Part shown: positions 34,881 to 47,380 of the stretch, in pieces | Numbering within the stretch: the first letter of the stretch is position 1 | Layout of the letters: every line of letters starts with the position of its first letter | Translations under genes and position numbers: made by a program | The notes under the pieces: model-generated | The model's database searches: none | Told to the model about the DNA's origin: nothing | Seen by the model: the letters and a program-made list of their open reading frames with translations, nothing else | Source: Caprella mutica | Taxonomy: Eukaryota > Arthropoda > Malacostraca > Amphipoda > Caprellidae | Reading direction: 5' to 3' | Assembly (NCBI GenBank): GCA_947561585.1 | Contig: CANNZV010000336.1 | Coordinates: forward strand, 124,001-188,000 | Length of the DNA stretch: 64,000 nucleotides

Positions 34881-35438
34881 TGTGGTTGGTTGCTCCTGAA
34901 TGCTCACCACGGGCACTCCGATTGAGGGGTGCTGGGGGCTTTTGTTCTGTTTGGCCAGTTAGACCACTGATAGATTTTTATTTTACACTTACAATAACCG
35001 TAAGAAACGAGTAAAATGTGCACTGTGTTCTGGATGGTTCCACAGGTCATGTATGTGGATGGTTCCACAGGTTCCAGAGCACAAGCGTCGTCTGCTATTG
35101 TGAGATGGGTTTGTGTGGCGTGTCGAGGGCGGGATATAATCGACGACCCCCAAGAGCGGAACAATCAGCTGGTGAATTTGGAGTTGTACATTGGTGGCTG
35201 TCATAGCAAGATGAGAGTCCTAAATACGATTCCTAAGTAAGCTGTGCTAGCTGTGGCGGGAGCCCTCCAACGGTTATTGCAGGAGGTTCTAACGCAGAAG
35301 ACCCAGTTAGCACGGTCAAGGCTTGTAAGCTTCTGCTACTGGGGGCTGCAGTGCCAATATGACGGTATGGAGGCTCGCAAAGATTTCTTGCTACTGAAAT
35401 CAATTGGCTGGTGGCCCAAATTTTGGAGACTGAATCTC

Positions 35439-36154
35439 TGTTCTATGTCAATTCGCCGAAAGCACTTTCGCCGATAACACATTCGCCGCACGACACATTC
35501 GTCGAAAATATGACAATTTTTTTAGCAGACTAAGGTAGATTTATTTATTTAATTCATTTATTCTAACATAAACTTTTCTATTTTTTAAAAGGAGTTGCTG
35601 AACAAAATTGTTTTTGACTTCCTTTTTTTACTCAAATACATTTCTCCATATTGTCAATATTTTATAAAAGGAATAGTTATATGAATATTCTTAATTAAAC
35701 CTAGAAATAAATCTGTTTTCACTGTACCTTCAATAGTTGTTGAAATATACGAAATTAAAATTGGGTAGACTTTTTTGTGGGTCCCCTGTATAGTGAAAGC
35801 TTAACGAGCGACTCACAGTAGCAGACTGATTCTACAATGTGTATAGAAGGATCAAACTAAAGTGAGACCAACACGAAAAAAAAACTTTTTCGTTTGTTAC
35901 TGATAATTGTACTGACACAAATAATGTAGCAATAAGAACATTATATGTGTTAATTAAGTTAACGTAAGTTCCATAAAGTTTAACCAATAATTATGTAGAA
36001 TATTGTAAAGTAATTTATACACTTATATGTAAGTTCATCTATATGTAATTTCATCTGGATATATGAGATAAATTATTTTATCTTTTTAAATAATCATATT
36101 TTTCGGCGAAAGTGTCGTTCGGTGAATGTGTTTTTGGCGAATGGACCGGTCACC
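35439..36154. mobile_element. 0.7-kb non-autonomous element with TTCGCCGAA words
   Basis: The left end has tandem words ATTCGCCGAAAGCACT; the right end has the inverted set and closes, inverted, GGTGACCGGTCCATTCGCC. Direct repeats are only approximate: CTGAATCTC (35430-35438) against CTAACTCCC (36155-36163), 6 of 9 matching. Inserted into the LINE fragment. Confidence 0.65.
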
Positions 36155-36180
36155 CTAACTCCCTACCTACGCTGTATGAA

Positions 36181-36826
36181 CCAAGGTTCATAGACTATAA
36201 CAGGTTAAACGAATAGAAATAGTACGAAATGTTACTAAGAGCTGAGTCTACAAATTATTTATATGAAAACTTTATTTTTAGATTAAAACCTATGAAACCT
36301 ATGATACAAATAATTGACATTTTACATTGTTTATTTCTTATTTTATTATTGCAATATTATGTTTGTTCTTATTTTAGGCGTATAGCTACAGTAATTAAAG
36401 CGGATAAAAATGTTGACCAGTGCCCATTAATCAACAGACAACGACGTGATAGCAGTTAGCTTTTTGTTCTTTTAACAGTGGTAAAAACCATTTCTTTGAA
36501 ATATTTTTTGTACCATTCGATAGATTATTAAATTCTAAAAAATTCTAGTTCGACTCACGCCCTAGTTTAATCTACCGTTTAAGAGATATTCAAGAAGAAA
36601 GACAGAAATTGTTCCTTCCTTTGCTAATTGTCGTAGTGAATAACAGTTAGTTTTTGTTCTTTTAACCATTCGATAGATTATTAAATTCTAAAGAATTCTA
36701 TTCTGACTCACGCGCAAGTTCAATCTACCGTTTAAGAGATATTCAAGAAGGAAGACAGAAAATATTGTCTACTCAATGGCAATTTTTTCCCCATTCGTTT
36801 AACCTGTTATAGTCTATAAACCTTGG
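36181..36826. mobile_element. 0.65-kb element with 36-bp inverted ends
   Basis: The left end begins CCAAGGTTCATAGACTATAA and the right end is its inverse with one mismatch in that stretch; the inverted match runs about 36 bp to GTTAAACGAAT. The interior holds a tandem duplication of about 125 bp (36450-36610 and 36640-36765, with CCATTCGATAGATTATTAAA). Target duplications are unclear. The 76-residue frame at 36229-36459 lies inside and is not recognisable. Confidence 0.7.
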
Positions 36827-37090
36827 TCTGAACCCATAGTACCAGTTTTTCACAATCGCGACGCTTCAGACGAGGATAAATTACAAAAGGTAAAGAAAAG
36901 AGTGGCAGCAAAGTTCGCAGAAGATAACGTAAGTGGAGCAGTTCGTGAGCTGGCATCTTTGAAGGGACTTGTCCAACGGAACGAAGAGACTGTCAGAGCT
37001 TTGAGGTTTAAACACCCGCCTTATACCCGGCAAGGCTTGGGTTTAAAGACCCGCCTGCCCGCATTTACGTTTCATAGGATTTATATCGTT

Positions 37091-38150
37091 GGATTTGTCA
37101 TTACCAAGACATAATCAGTCGGTAAATGACCACTGTTATAGTACTGCGAATCTTCGGTATTTGAGTGGTAATCCTATATTAAATGACAAGATTTTATATA
37201 AAAAAAGTCGCCCTTGAATATTTATCGATTTTTTAGTTTTTTCACCAAAAAGTTATTCTTAGAAACAAGTAGTTGGCTTACTATAGAAAATGAAACGGTA
37301 TGCCATTTTGAAATTTTGATCATTTAAGAAAAAGATATTAATAATCTTCTCCAAGAAAAATATCAGTTTATTACATAATATTGTGGAACTATGTAATATA
37401 TTATTATATGTATATTATTATTCTCAAAGTATTCAAAAAGACATCTTTACTCGAGCCAACACGGAAAGATACTAATTGGCAGTTGTGACACGAGGCTACT
37501 TATAGACAAAGGATTTAATTTATGAATGCTCTTTGTGTGTGGACTTAGTCATTTAGATTTAAATGATTTCTTTATTTGGTATGATATATCTTTTAAGTTT
37601 TGTCTTGCATAAACAATTTGTCAAATTACTTTAAAATAGTTTGGTATTTTAGAGTAGTTCTGGTTTAGTATTAAAGAAAAACAACGATTGAACTTGTTTT
37701 TATTTTTTTTCCTCCTTACCATTATTCTATTTTGTAATTTGATCATTTAATACATTATTCTGTTAAAGTACATGTTATGTACTTTTTTTGTAACATTAGA
37801 GTGTGTTAATATCCCATTTACGAAAATTTGTCGACGAAACGTCTGTCAACCGTACCTACTAGTTTAGAAGATATTAACGATATAATTATTTACAGAAAAG
37901 TTGTTATAAATATTTAACTGTAGAGTAAGCACTTTAATTATGGTTATATTGTAATGAATGGAAAGAGTCTTGTTTGGAATTACATACCTATATGTCGATA
38001 CATTCAACGAGACACACCTCAATGATCAGCTGCTGGGGGTGCGTTTAATTACGGAGAACCGTAGTTAAACGTCAAAAATATTCCGCCCTTGATGATCCTT
38101 CCATGTTTGATCCAATTGCTATTGAGACCACAGTAGCGTACAGAAGTACC
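37091..38150. other. AT-rich non-coding sequence
   Basis: Nothing supported as a gene or element. Confidence 0.4.
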
Positions 38151-38860
38151 AAGGATATTATACTTCAACAAGATACACTACTTTCAAGAATTTCTCTTTC
38201 AAAAAGCGCCCTATACATTTGAAAGCGGGTACTAAAGCATCAACAACATTTTATGCTCATCAAAACTTTGACAAGTTTTAGTTTTTGCACTTCTGTCAGT
38301 ACCCAGTTGACTAGTTATAAATAATTAAATATTTATTAAGATCATATGTAGCTTGTATGATTATTGAATTAATTCCAAATTTCCTATGTTAACTTTGATG
38401 TGCAATTAAAACATGAAAGGAAAATAGGTAGGTAGGTTGATGATAGGTAAGTACCGTAGAGCTATATCAGACGAGTCAATTAAAACTTCGTATCAATTTA
38501 TTTGCCTATAAAAATTATTTAGCTTTCAATATTTATAAACAATGAATAGATTTCAGAATCATTTTTCTGATGAACCAGCATAACCTTCACCTGTATAACT
38601 TCGCCTGAACACTGAAAACTTTTCAATGTTTGAGCAACACCAAATATTGTTGTTGCTTTAGTACCCGCTTTCAAATGCAGAGGGCACTTTTTAAAACAGA
38701 AATTGTCGAGAATAGTGTATCTTGTTGTAGAATAACATCTTTGCCTCGATTGTCCTTACTATATTCACTTCTACTCCCCGCTTTCAAAACCAGGTGGCAG
38801 AGAAAATAGAAATTGTCAAAAGTAGTGTATCTCATTGTAATATAATGTCTCTGATACAGA
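38150..38860. repeat. inverted plus direct repeat, probable degraded transposon
   Basis: A segment of about 90 bp (38155-38249, with GAAAGCGGGTACTAAAGCA) recurs inverted at 38649-38735 and again, more degraded, at 38770-38850. The repeated outer part contains AGTAGTGTATCTTGTTG. The interior is AT-rich. Confidence 0.6.
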
Positions 38861-39598
38861 ACTTCGTAATAGAGGCATTTACTCTATAATCCATATATAG
38901 GATGATTTATTATCTATTAACCTATATACTAATACACGTACAGTATATGCAAGAAAAATGCCACGCTTCAAAATTTAAGATACGATACAATTCAATGAAT
39001 AAAATAGTTGTCAGAACAGAACAATCCGGGAAAACAGAAAATATGACAGAATCCGGAAACCGAATATTATCCAAATAACAATAAAATATCCAATTTTTTT
39101 ATAAATATGGATGACAAAAAATCCGATTAGTTAAATAAAATTAGGATAATAAAAATTTAGATAAAAAATTGAAAAAGAAATCTTAATAATTTATTTTAAA
39201 AAAATATATAAATATTGATAATTTTATTCGGATAATTATAAATAATGAAGAATATTTATAGTCCATCCTTTTTGAGGAGTAATACACTATAGTTCTATTG
39301 AATTTTATACACAAGAATTGAAACAATTGGTAGCGTTGCGATAAGTTTTACTTTGTGATACTAGTTTCACTATTCCCTAGTAGGTAAAAACTAATCAATC
39401 ATACCCAATTACTATAGCTCTACGTATATTTAATCGCAAAAAATCAAAAACTTTTTTTTAAATTAAAACTTCGATACTTCACTATTAAATGTATGTAATT
39501 TGTTGCTAGCAGTAGGTATTCATTATCTCAGTTTATACAAAATTTGCACATTACTAACGAATAAAGCTAATTCATGAATTATTAATTTGTATTTTTTT
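38861..39598. other. AT-rich sequence and SGR-D 3' flank
   Basis: From about 39300 this is the 3' flank shared by the family (AATTGAAACAATTG and following). No gene before that. Confidence 0.45.
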
Positions 39599-39604
39599 TT
39601 TATT
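39599..39604 (-). terminator. poly(A) signal of SGR-D
   Basis: AATAAA on the minus strand, about 45 bp after the TAA stop, aligned with the one after SGR-A. Confidence 0.5.
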
Positions 39605-39645
39605 CCAAATCCGCTTATTTGACCTTCCCCATCATCATAACTCTT

Positions 39646-42600
39646 TTACCATTTCCCCATTGTCTTCTTTCCTTGTCCTCTATATCCTCTTCTGTAGCCT
39701 CCTCTGTAGCCTCCTCTGTATCCTCCTCTGAATCCTCCTCTGTAGCCTCCTCTGTATCCTCCTCTAAATCCTCCTCTGCAGCCTCCTCTGTATCCTCCTC
39801 TGAATCCTCCTCTGAATCCTCCTCTGCAGCCTCCTCTGTATCCTCCTCTGAATCTTAGAACTCCTCTCCCTTCTCCACCCGTTCCTTCTCCTCCTTCATA
39901 TACAAGCAGGACACTACCACCCATGAGTTTTTTCAGATCGTCTTCGCTTTCATGGTCTGTCTCCAAGTCTCCAGATTCCCTCAGCATATCTGTATCTGTT
40001 ATGGAATGTTATTAATAATTATCGAATATATTATTGTTAAATAATTAACACAAATTATAAAGATACAAAAGAAAGCCAATCTCTCATAGTGGGTAATTAG
40101 AATTATCTGATAATAACTATACAAGATCTTCTATTAATCAATGTTGATATAAAATTCTTAAAGGGATAGTAAAGTCAAAATCAAACAATCTCCAAATTGG
40201 TTTGAAATTGATTCAGAATATCTAATTATGTAATATTTGAATGCTCGTTTATTTTGTGAATGTTCATATAAAAAGTATATAATAAAATTAGCGACACCTA
40301 GCGGAAGCACTTGCACTCATTAGTATGTACGTGAGTATGTTTGTTATTTTCATATTAATTTATATATGCAGTAATCAAGCTTTGTTTGCGTCAAAATGGT
40401 GAAAAGATCATGTGAATTGGTAGACAAGAAGGCATAGCTTTAAAAATAAAAGTGATCTCTTCATTTGAGCTACAATCTAGGTAGAAACTTAACTCAGTTG
40501 GTTTGTTTACAAGATGGCAATTGATAAGAAATTATTTATATATAATATGATATATTTTATTGAACATTGCAATTTCACACGATATACTTTATTCTTACTA
40601 AGCAATAGTTTGACATTAAAATTGTTAAAACAAAAAAAGCCCCTTTAAGTAAAATATTGAAAACTTCAAAAGAGGAATCTTTTTTAGTCACGGTGAAAAT
40701 CAAATTACTTGCATAGAAAACGAGATATGGAAGAAAACGAGATTTTTTTGGGAGGGGGGATACAAGAACGGGAATCTGGAAAAAATCCCCCTGAGGAAAA
40801 AATCTCCCAGCAAAAATAATCCCCCAGCGGAAATAATCCCCCCAGAAAACATCTTTGTGTCCAAATTTTTTTATTGATAATTATATGTATGCCTAGTTTA
40901 AATCCTAGGGATATTTACATTACATATATATACAATTTTGATCAAGCTTAACGGCTAATAAGAAACATCAGATTTATGAGATGAACGTTGTATACTGTAT
41001 AGTAACTGTAGCTGTAGACTCGTAGAGTGTGGAAGATAAAGAAGAGATAATGTTTATACAAGTAAAATTTTGAATTTGATATCATACGAAACTTTTTCTG
41101 CATCTATGATCAATAAACAGATAAAAATCAATTAAAATCAGATTCTTGCTGTATCGCTTATCCAAATGATAATATTTATGCCTTATTTGTCAATTAATAG
41201 TTTGTCCAAATGCCTTATTTGTCTATTAATAGTTTGTCCAAATGCCTTATTTGTCTATTAATAATTTGTCCAAATGCCTTATTTGTCTATTAATAGTTAT
41301 ATATCACTAGTTTTTAATCCTCTACCATTAGTTTACGTTCAATAGTTTACTAGTATCTTTCTATTGAGACTAGATAATTCATACAGCAAAACCTCTTAGT
41401 ATAGACCAGCCTCCAAGTAGACAAACCTCCTATTAGACCAAGAAAATTTTGAAACTGTACTAGAAAAAACACAATTTTTGTCACCTGACAGTTATTCTAG
41501 TGTAAATATTACAAGGAGTAATAATTACAATACTGTTTTGAAGATAAATCTTTAATTTGAATGATGTTTTATATCTATAATAATATATAATATAACATAA
41601 TGCAGAATCGGTTTCAGATTTAATGGTAGAGTCTTTGCTAAAAAATATTGATGTGAAAAGTTACAGAAAAATAGATAAGTAAAGACTATTATAATTTCAT
41701 AAAATGATAATTTACTTGAAAAACATATTATAATCATTTTAATTGAAACAAAAAAAATCATACTGTTTCTAAATGTGTTTCCCTTCAAAATTGGTTTGTT
41801 AGTCACCATTAATTTGTCTTTAATTTTATCAGAAACAAATAGAGCTATCGAAATGATAAAGTCACCGCTTCACTTTTTTACAGAAAACGATTTTGTCTAG
41901 TAGATAACGACTAAAGTGAGTTTCTTACAAGACCAAACAAACTTGGAACGTAACTCTGGTCTACTACGAGGTTTTGCTGTATATGTTACAAGGAAATTCT
42001 AGTACTGGATCTATAAGAACGTCTCTCAGCTACATTATTAGGTCTGTTTTTCGGTCCACTGCTATATACGTAGTAATGACAGTGTAGTGATTTGTAATCG
42101 TGACGTCATTAAGGCAACAAACTTTATCGAAAATTAGGGTCAAGTAGTTTGAATAACTGAATAAACCATTACTCTTTTCTTATATTGGCATTTAATAATT
42201 AAACACTCTTCGATTGTCTTAAATTTAATTTAGAGTGTTGCTGTGATGACGTCACGCACACTAACCGTCTCAATTGTCACTACTATATTCTATATACTGG
42301 TAGTTCGTGAATATGCATGTATGAGCAGTGGACTGGACGACAGACACATCTAAAATAAATGTTAGCCGCCTGATATGTTATCTCTATGTATGGTTAACTA
42401 AATGTCCCAATCACCTAAGGTATAGGTGACTATAATATAATTTTAAATTGGTAAATCTTCTACCTCAAAGACTTTTGTAATGAAACAATCATTTCAGGAA
42501 TTTCGCTTAGAGCGACTTAGTGCTGGTTACCCTCCTCTGAAGAATCGCAAATAATAAGATTTTTTTATAAGACTGCGCAATGTTGTAAAAAAATGTTTCA

Positions 42601-44984
42601 AATAAAAGTTCTCTTATAGACTACAACATGGCCATAGCAAACAATTTAAGCTTGTAGTTATGTATAGCGTATTTACAATTTTCAGATTTTACGTGACACT
42701 AGGTAGCTACAGTCTAAAAACTTAAATTCGTATATTGTCTTTTTGCTCTTTTTGTAGGTATTTTAAGGAGAAAATGGACGAATATATATATTTCATATTA
42801 TATTTTTTACGTGGGGTTATTCTTTCTTCGTTTTGGTTGTTTTCCAGGGGATTTTTTCATCTGGGGGATTTTTTCCTAGACCCACAAGAACGATATACAA
42901 GAAATGTATCTCAATGATATGGTTATCATTAGATGCGTTTAGACTTAAAAAACAGTATAGAGTCCATTTCATTTCGAAAAATTTTACTCTGTAATTAAAA
43001 AGTCTAAAAAAATCATATTTCTCTTTAATTTCATCTCTCCTGAAAAGTAGTACTTTTTTGAGGGAGTCAAACTGTATGTTTCTGCCATTTTTTTTCACGT
43101 TGAGTGATTATATGGGTATCGTGAGTTGTGAAGACTTGTTCAACAAAAGTACAGAGCGTTCTTTTTTTAAATGGGTATTCAATCAAAATTTATGACGTCA
43201 CAAGTACAAATTGACGAAAAATGTTTTATTTATTCTTTATTCCATTAAAGATGAAATTTTGGAACAAAACACTGTGTACTTTTATAGCGCAATTTTTTCC
43301 ACATCGAATGAAAAATTGACGGAGAAGATGCATTACTTGAATACTTCGAATAATCATGTTTTCTTCCAATAACTCATTTTTTATGAAGTAAATGTGATTT
43401 TTACCGCGAACAAAAAATGTTTTATTCAATGTTCTATATGTGAAACAAATAATAAAGAAATTGTGTGGGTGTCAAGACAAACATGAATTGAGACAAATAC
43501 TGACCAGTATGTTATCTGCAATTCCTATTAACCAGAAAATAAGGATAAAGATATATTTCAACTATTAAATGTAGCATTTCAAAAGGAAATTGTACTACAA
43601 ATGTTCGGATAGCACAATTTGTAATGTAATTTTCAAAGTTCTGTATTATGTTAATAGTGCACTTCATTGGCAGATATACAGATAGCTCACTAATAGTTAT
43701 AAAAATTTGAAATACTTCACTCACCTCTTTCGACTTCATCCCGTAGTTCATTTTTCTTCATTCGGTCGTCCGCCATTCCCTGCACAAGAAAAAGAAAATA
43801 TTGTACTCATAAATGGAGATAAAATGGTTCTAGGAAATTTCGGTCTCAGAAAATCCAGTCTCGGAATATTCGGTCTCAGGTATAGATGTATCGAGGGGCG
43901 TGCCGCCCTCCCGAACTCCCCTGGCATGCCATTAATGGGACCGTACATGGATTTCTGAAAAAAATTATTAATGAAGTTATGCTTATGAAACTTTGTAAGT
44001 ATATATAAAATTGAATTCTAAGACATTTTTGTTTAATGCCATTTTTTCGATTGGACGCATAAAAAATGAGTTATTCGAAATTCGAACTAATTTCGAACCG
44101 TTTTTTATAAGTATAGTACTCGATAATTTTGAAGCTACGGCTTTAGGAGTTTTTGCATTCGAATTGCAATTCGATTCTCTACAAAATGTTGGAAGCCAAT
44201 TTTTTCAAAACATTTTTCAAAAAAAAATAATTCAAAATTTTAGCTATTTTGAAGTGACTCAAAAAGGCATTCGAAGTTATTGTGGGACTGACCATGTTTT
44301 TTGGAAAAAAAAATTATTAATGAAGCTTCAATTCTGAAACTTCGTAATCATATATAAAATTGAATTCCCTCTCGTTTTTTTCCATAACTTTTTTTCGACT
44401 AGACTCATAGAAAACGAGTTATTCGTACTAACAGAGCGCTATACCCACCCCCTTTCCCCCCTCTCTCCAGGGGCATAGCGTCACACAGGCACACTCTAGA
44501 GTTCTGATTTTTTGTACAATCATTTATAAGGTTGTTAGGTACCTAATTATGAAATAAAATATATGATAAAATTATGCGATTTTCTCAAGTACGGTCCTCT
44601 TAAACGATCATTAACTGAGCAGTACAACAAGCTAGCGGAAACAGCAAACTACATGACGGTCATTTATGCTGAGAGGACATTTAAAATAAATAAATAAATA
44701 AAGTAAAATGATTTTCTTCTACCCTAGAACGACATAAATCATTTTGGGTCTAAATTTAAAAAAATCAGTTTACATTATATCTAAATGATTATCAGCTTTA
44801 TTTGTAAACCTATTCTCTAAAAGGAAAAGCAGTTACTTTCAAAGTATTCCTCTATTCGATGGAAGACAAACTTCCACTAACAAAACAAGGCTAATAAGAT
44901 TTTTCCCTGTGTCCACTACAACGTTATCCTCACCATGGCAAGTACACCCAGCACCATCAAAGACATCACCAACATTATCCTCAT
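39646..44984 (-). CDS. SGR-D: secreted peptide with GGYRGG repeats
   Basis: Exons on the minus strand: 44934-44984 (signal peptide, Val3 changed to Ile), 43725-43779 and 39646-39995. The predicted product is 151 residues, the longest of the family. After the acidic part ([20 protein letters not shown]) the tail is about 14 repeats of the hexapeptide-like unit GG(Y/F/C)RGG, ending in a basic stretch ([12 protein letters not shown]) and TAA. At least two units carry Cys. Introns are 1.15 and 3.7 kb; intron 2 carries at least two transposons. The repeat DNA (39670-39850) is a run of 12-bp units, so copy number can change easily. This is the only member ending in TAA. All junctions, phases and the frame are intact, so I take it as functional. 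Confidence 0.75.
39670..39855 (-). repeat. 12-bp coding minisatellite in SGR-D
   Basis: Tandem 12-bp words on the plus strand of type TCCTCCTCTGTA, TCCTCCTCTGAA and GCCTCCTCTGTA encode the GGYRGG/GGFRGG/GGCRGG repeats on the minus strand. The plus-strand SSVASSV-type frame is only its shadow. Confidence 0.85.
40157..40649. mobile_element. 0.49-kb THAP-family MITE in SGR-D intron 2
   Basis: The ends are CTTAAAGGG and CCCTTTAAG. The interior matches the element at 55887-56362, including TCAAAATCAAAC near the left end, a conserved ATATAAAAAGTATA block and an ATG opening MVKRSCEL. The reading frame breaks soon after. Confidence 0.6.
40771..42883. mobile_element. 2.1-kb non-autonomous element with GGGGGATTTTTT words, in SGR-D intron 2
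   Basis: Flanked by the 9-bp direct repeat ACAAGAACG (40762-40770 and 42884-42892). The left end reads GGAATCTGGAAAAAATCCCC and the right end, inverted, GGGTCTAGGAAAAAATCCCC. Tandem words (AATCCCCCAGCGGAAAT and similar) lie just inside the left end. The interior contains a 32-bp tandem repeat (41191-41300, four copies with GCCTTATTTGTCTATTAATA) and no recognisable transposase. Confidence 0.85.
43826..43900 (+). mobile_element. solo end of a GGTTCTAGG-type element
   Basis: GGTTCTAGGAAATTTCGGTC followed by two more words of type TTCGGTCTCAGAAAATCCAG. Structurally this is the left end of the element class described at 24827, but no matching right end was found. It sits in SGR-D intron 1. Confidence 0.45.
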
Positions 44985-45047
44985 CTTGTTAATATCTTCT
45001 ACCAGACGTACAAAAACAGAATGTCACGCTACAGCTCAGGTTTGGAA

Positions 45048-45082
45048 GTGACTATTTGCAATGCAGTACCCTGACTCTTATA
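45048..45082 (-). promoter_or_regulatory. core promoter of SGR-D
   Basis: TATAAGAG at 45075-45082 (minus) in the conserved promoter block. Confidence 0.6.
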
Positions 45083-46261
45083 CCAACTGTGAATAATAAA
45101 TTTACTCGATAATTACATATTTGATTGAGATTTGGCTTTGCAATTATTGTGATCTGGTTCATTTAAAATTGCCCCATTTTTATTAATAGGTTAACAACCG
45201 GATTCTGCACAGTTGTTCGTAGATAAATGCTCTAACCTTTGGATGTTCTTTTCACCAGCTATCATAAAATAAGATGAAAAAAATGAGTTTTGATGTTTGT
45301 ACCTAAAAATTTGTTAAGGACAAAGTAAGAAAAATTAAATGAATAATTTAATAATTGATTACTGATCAGAATCTCTATTCCAAGTTTTTATATTATGGTA
45401 ATTAAACAGAATAGTTTAATTTATAGCAGTGGCTTCCAGAGTTCCATTTCTCACGAACCTAAACTGAAAATCACCGAAGATCACGAACCATCTTTCAAAT
45501 TCATAACGTATAATGTCTATACTTCAGGAAATGAATATATATTGATATGCTATATAGTTAGGATCAAAACTCTAGTGTAATATTATGAAACTAGTGTACT
45601 ATCCCGTCAAAAATAACGGGTTTTTAGTGGAAATTGAATTTTGGAGTTTTCGGAAAATTTTGAGTTTTTGTATTTGTTGATGGAAAAAACATCTAATAAA
45701 CTATAATATTATAATTACTATGAACGAATTAAACAAAATCAATAATTTACATAAAATGTAACTTTCAGATCAATCTTTTTCTCCTCAAAATAAATAAACT
45801 TCATTGAATATCCCCTTTTATAATAAAAGGAAACTAAATAACTACTGAAAATAGTCGAAAATGCCACTAACCATAAGGGGATTCGTCCTGAACCTACTTC
45901 TGGTTCGTAGGTTCACATCGGACCACTTTGAGAAACCCTGATTTATGGGATTAGAAACGTCATTTAAGGAATATATAATATTAAGCTTCTATTTATCTTC
46001 TTAAGAATTTTCAAATTTTACAGATGTAATCATTTTCCATTAATTTCCATAGGACTTGAATCAGTGTAAGTTTTTACCTCACAAATTAATGTTTGGTAAA
46101 GTTTCTCCCAAAGATTATTAGTTTTCTTAACTTTTTCTGGAGTTCATCTGAAACACAAAATTCAAATCCTCTACAAAAATCCAAAGAGTGTAAATAAATT
46201 AACTATAATTAATAAGAATGATTCATCCTATAAAAATATAAATGAATCTAACTGTACATAA
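45083..46261. other. SGR-D upstream flank, shared with SGR-E
   Basis: The stretch at 45360-46250 matches 50280-50700 upstream of SGR-E (for example GGACTTGAATCAGTGTAAG), interrupted by 45420-45940, which is private to this copy. This shows that the duplicated unit includes more than a kilobase of upstream DNA. Confidence 0.55.
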
Positions 46262-47075
46262 AGTCAGATTTATACGTTTCGTACCCAGACGTTTCGTTCC
46301 CGGACGTTGTGTTAACGGACGTTTCGTTACTAGGCCGATTCGTTACCAGATTTTTAGTTCCAATCACATACATTATAAATATATATTTAAATATGTACTA
46401 AATATTTTTATCGTATAACTTTTTTTTTTAATTTACCCAAATCACCAGAATTTTTCGATCGTATTAGAAAACAGTATATGAGAATTAAAATATTGTGTTA
46501 AAATGTTAAGCTATAGTTTAGAATAATATTTATATCTTCGCAAAATTGCAGAAGATTATGCTTTTTTTTCATTATGTTATTTTCAATAGGTAATATGTAT
46601 CATCTAGTAATTGGATTTATAGCCTTAAAATAAAACATTTTCGGAAATATCGATAACTCCGAGTTCTCGAGATGAACCACATTTTCGATCATGTGAAAAA
46701 ATTAAATAAATTTATTGTTATTTAAATTCTACATCGATTGGTTTCCAAGATATTTTCACTCACAACTTTTCTAATCAAAGATATTAATTAAGTGATGATT
46801 GCTAATTTCAACACCTCTGATTATAATCAATACATAATCAGATACTTTAGCAGACGAATAAAATGTATGTTAAACGTTATAATTGAAAATAGTATAAATT
46901 TATAATGTGTGGGATTGGTATAGATTGTAGTGTGCAACCCATTTCAAATCAAAAAAAAATTGTTCTCGGTTTTAAAAATTAACGAAAAATCTGGTAACGA
47001 ATCGTCCTAGTAACGAAACGTCCGGTAATGAAACCTCCGAGTACGAAACGTCCAGTAACGAAACGTCCGATCACC
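46262..47075. mobile_element. 0.8-kb non-autonomous element with GAAACGTCCGGTAAC words
   Basis: The left side has tandem words ACGTTTCGTACCCAG (about 4); the right side has the inverse words and closes, inverted, GGTGATCGGACGTTTCG. An inner inverted pair CGAAAAATCTGGTAACGAAT / CGTTACCAGATTTTTAG also matches. Target duplication not resolved. Confidence 0.7.
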
Positions 47076-47224
47076 GCATAATTAAAACCGGTCAATCTAA
47101 TCAAATAGCCTTAATCACTTTTATTAATATATTTAACATCATTCAATGCAAACGAATTACACTTCCGCCAAAAAAGTTTTCGCCAAAAATTTAACTATAT
47201 TATATATTATAAATATGAGCTAAG

Positions 47225-47380
47225 GTTAGGTTAGCGGTCCGGTTTGACCGGGGGGTTTATATCGACCTAGGCTTTTGCACCGGGGAGGGGGTTACTTGGG
47301 GTCTTGTCTGGGGGGCTTATTGCACGGAGAGCTTTTGTCCGAGATTATTTGTCCATGGGGATTCTTGACCGCATTTTTTT
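47225..47380 (+). mobile_element. solo end with GGGGGTTTATTG-type words
   Basis: Begins after GGTTAGGTTAGC with GGTCCGGTTTGACCGGGG, then G-rich words of about 15-20 bp, each ending TTTTGNCC or similar. It resembles one end of the same element class; the other end was not found. Confidence 0.4.

Larger units (their letters stand above)
34881..37090 (+). pseudogene. LINE-type retrotransposon fragment, split by two DNA elements
   Basis: Three less AT-rich pieces (34881-35438, 36155-36180, 36827-37090) are separated by two transposons. The left piece holds ALQRLLQEVLTQKTQLARSR-type sequence (35260-35320). The right piece holds VAAKFAEDNVSGAVRELASL and ends ETVRALRFKHPP (36900-37025). The second block matches my memory of the region just upstream of the reverse transcriptase in some animal non-LTR elements: a GA(V/I)R-x-L-x-S motif, then ET-x-x-AL-x-x-KHP. 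No reverse-transcriptase core is present. A stop and a likely frameshift lie near 35010, and a 25-bp duplication (GGATGGTTCCACAGGT) lies at 35030-35075. Confidence 0.6.

Noticed and set aside
34904..35240. Minus-strand 71-86 residue frames with CGT-x-QNTVHILL text
   Set aside because: It briefly suggested a reverse-transcriptase C-terminus, but the plus-strand LINE reading is continuous with flanking pieces and explains the region better.
39619..39858. Ser-rich frame [12 protein letters not shown] on the plus strand
   Set aside because: Antisense shadow of the SGR-D Gly/Arg repeat; the minus strand has matching splice sites and homologs.
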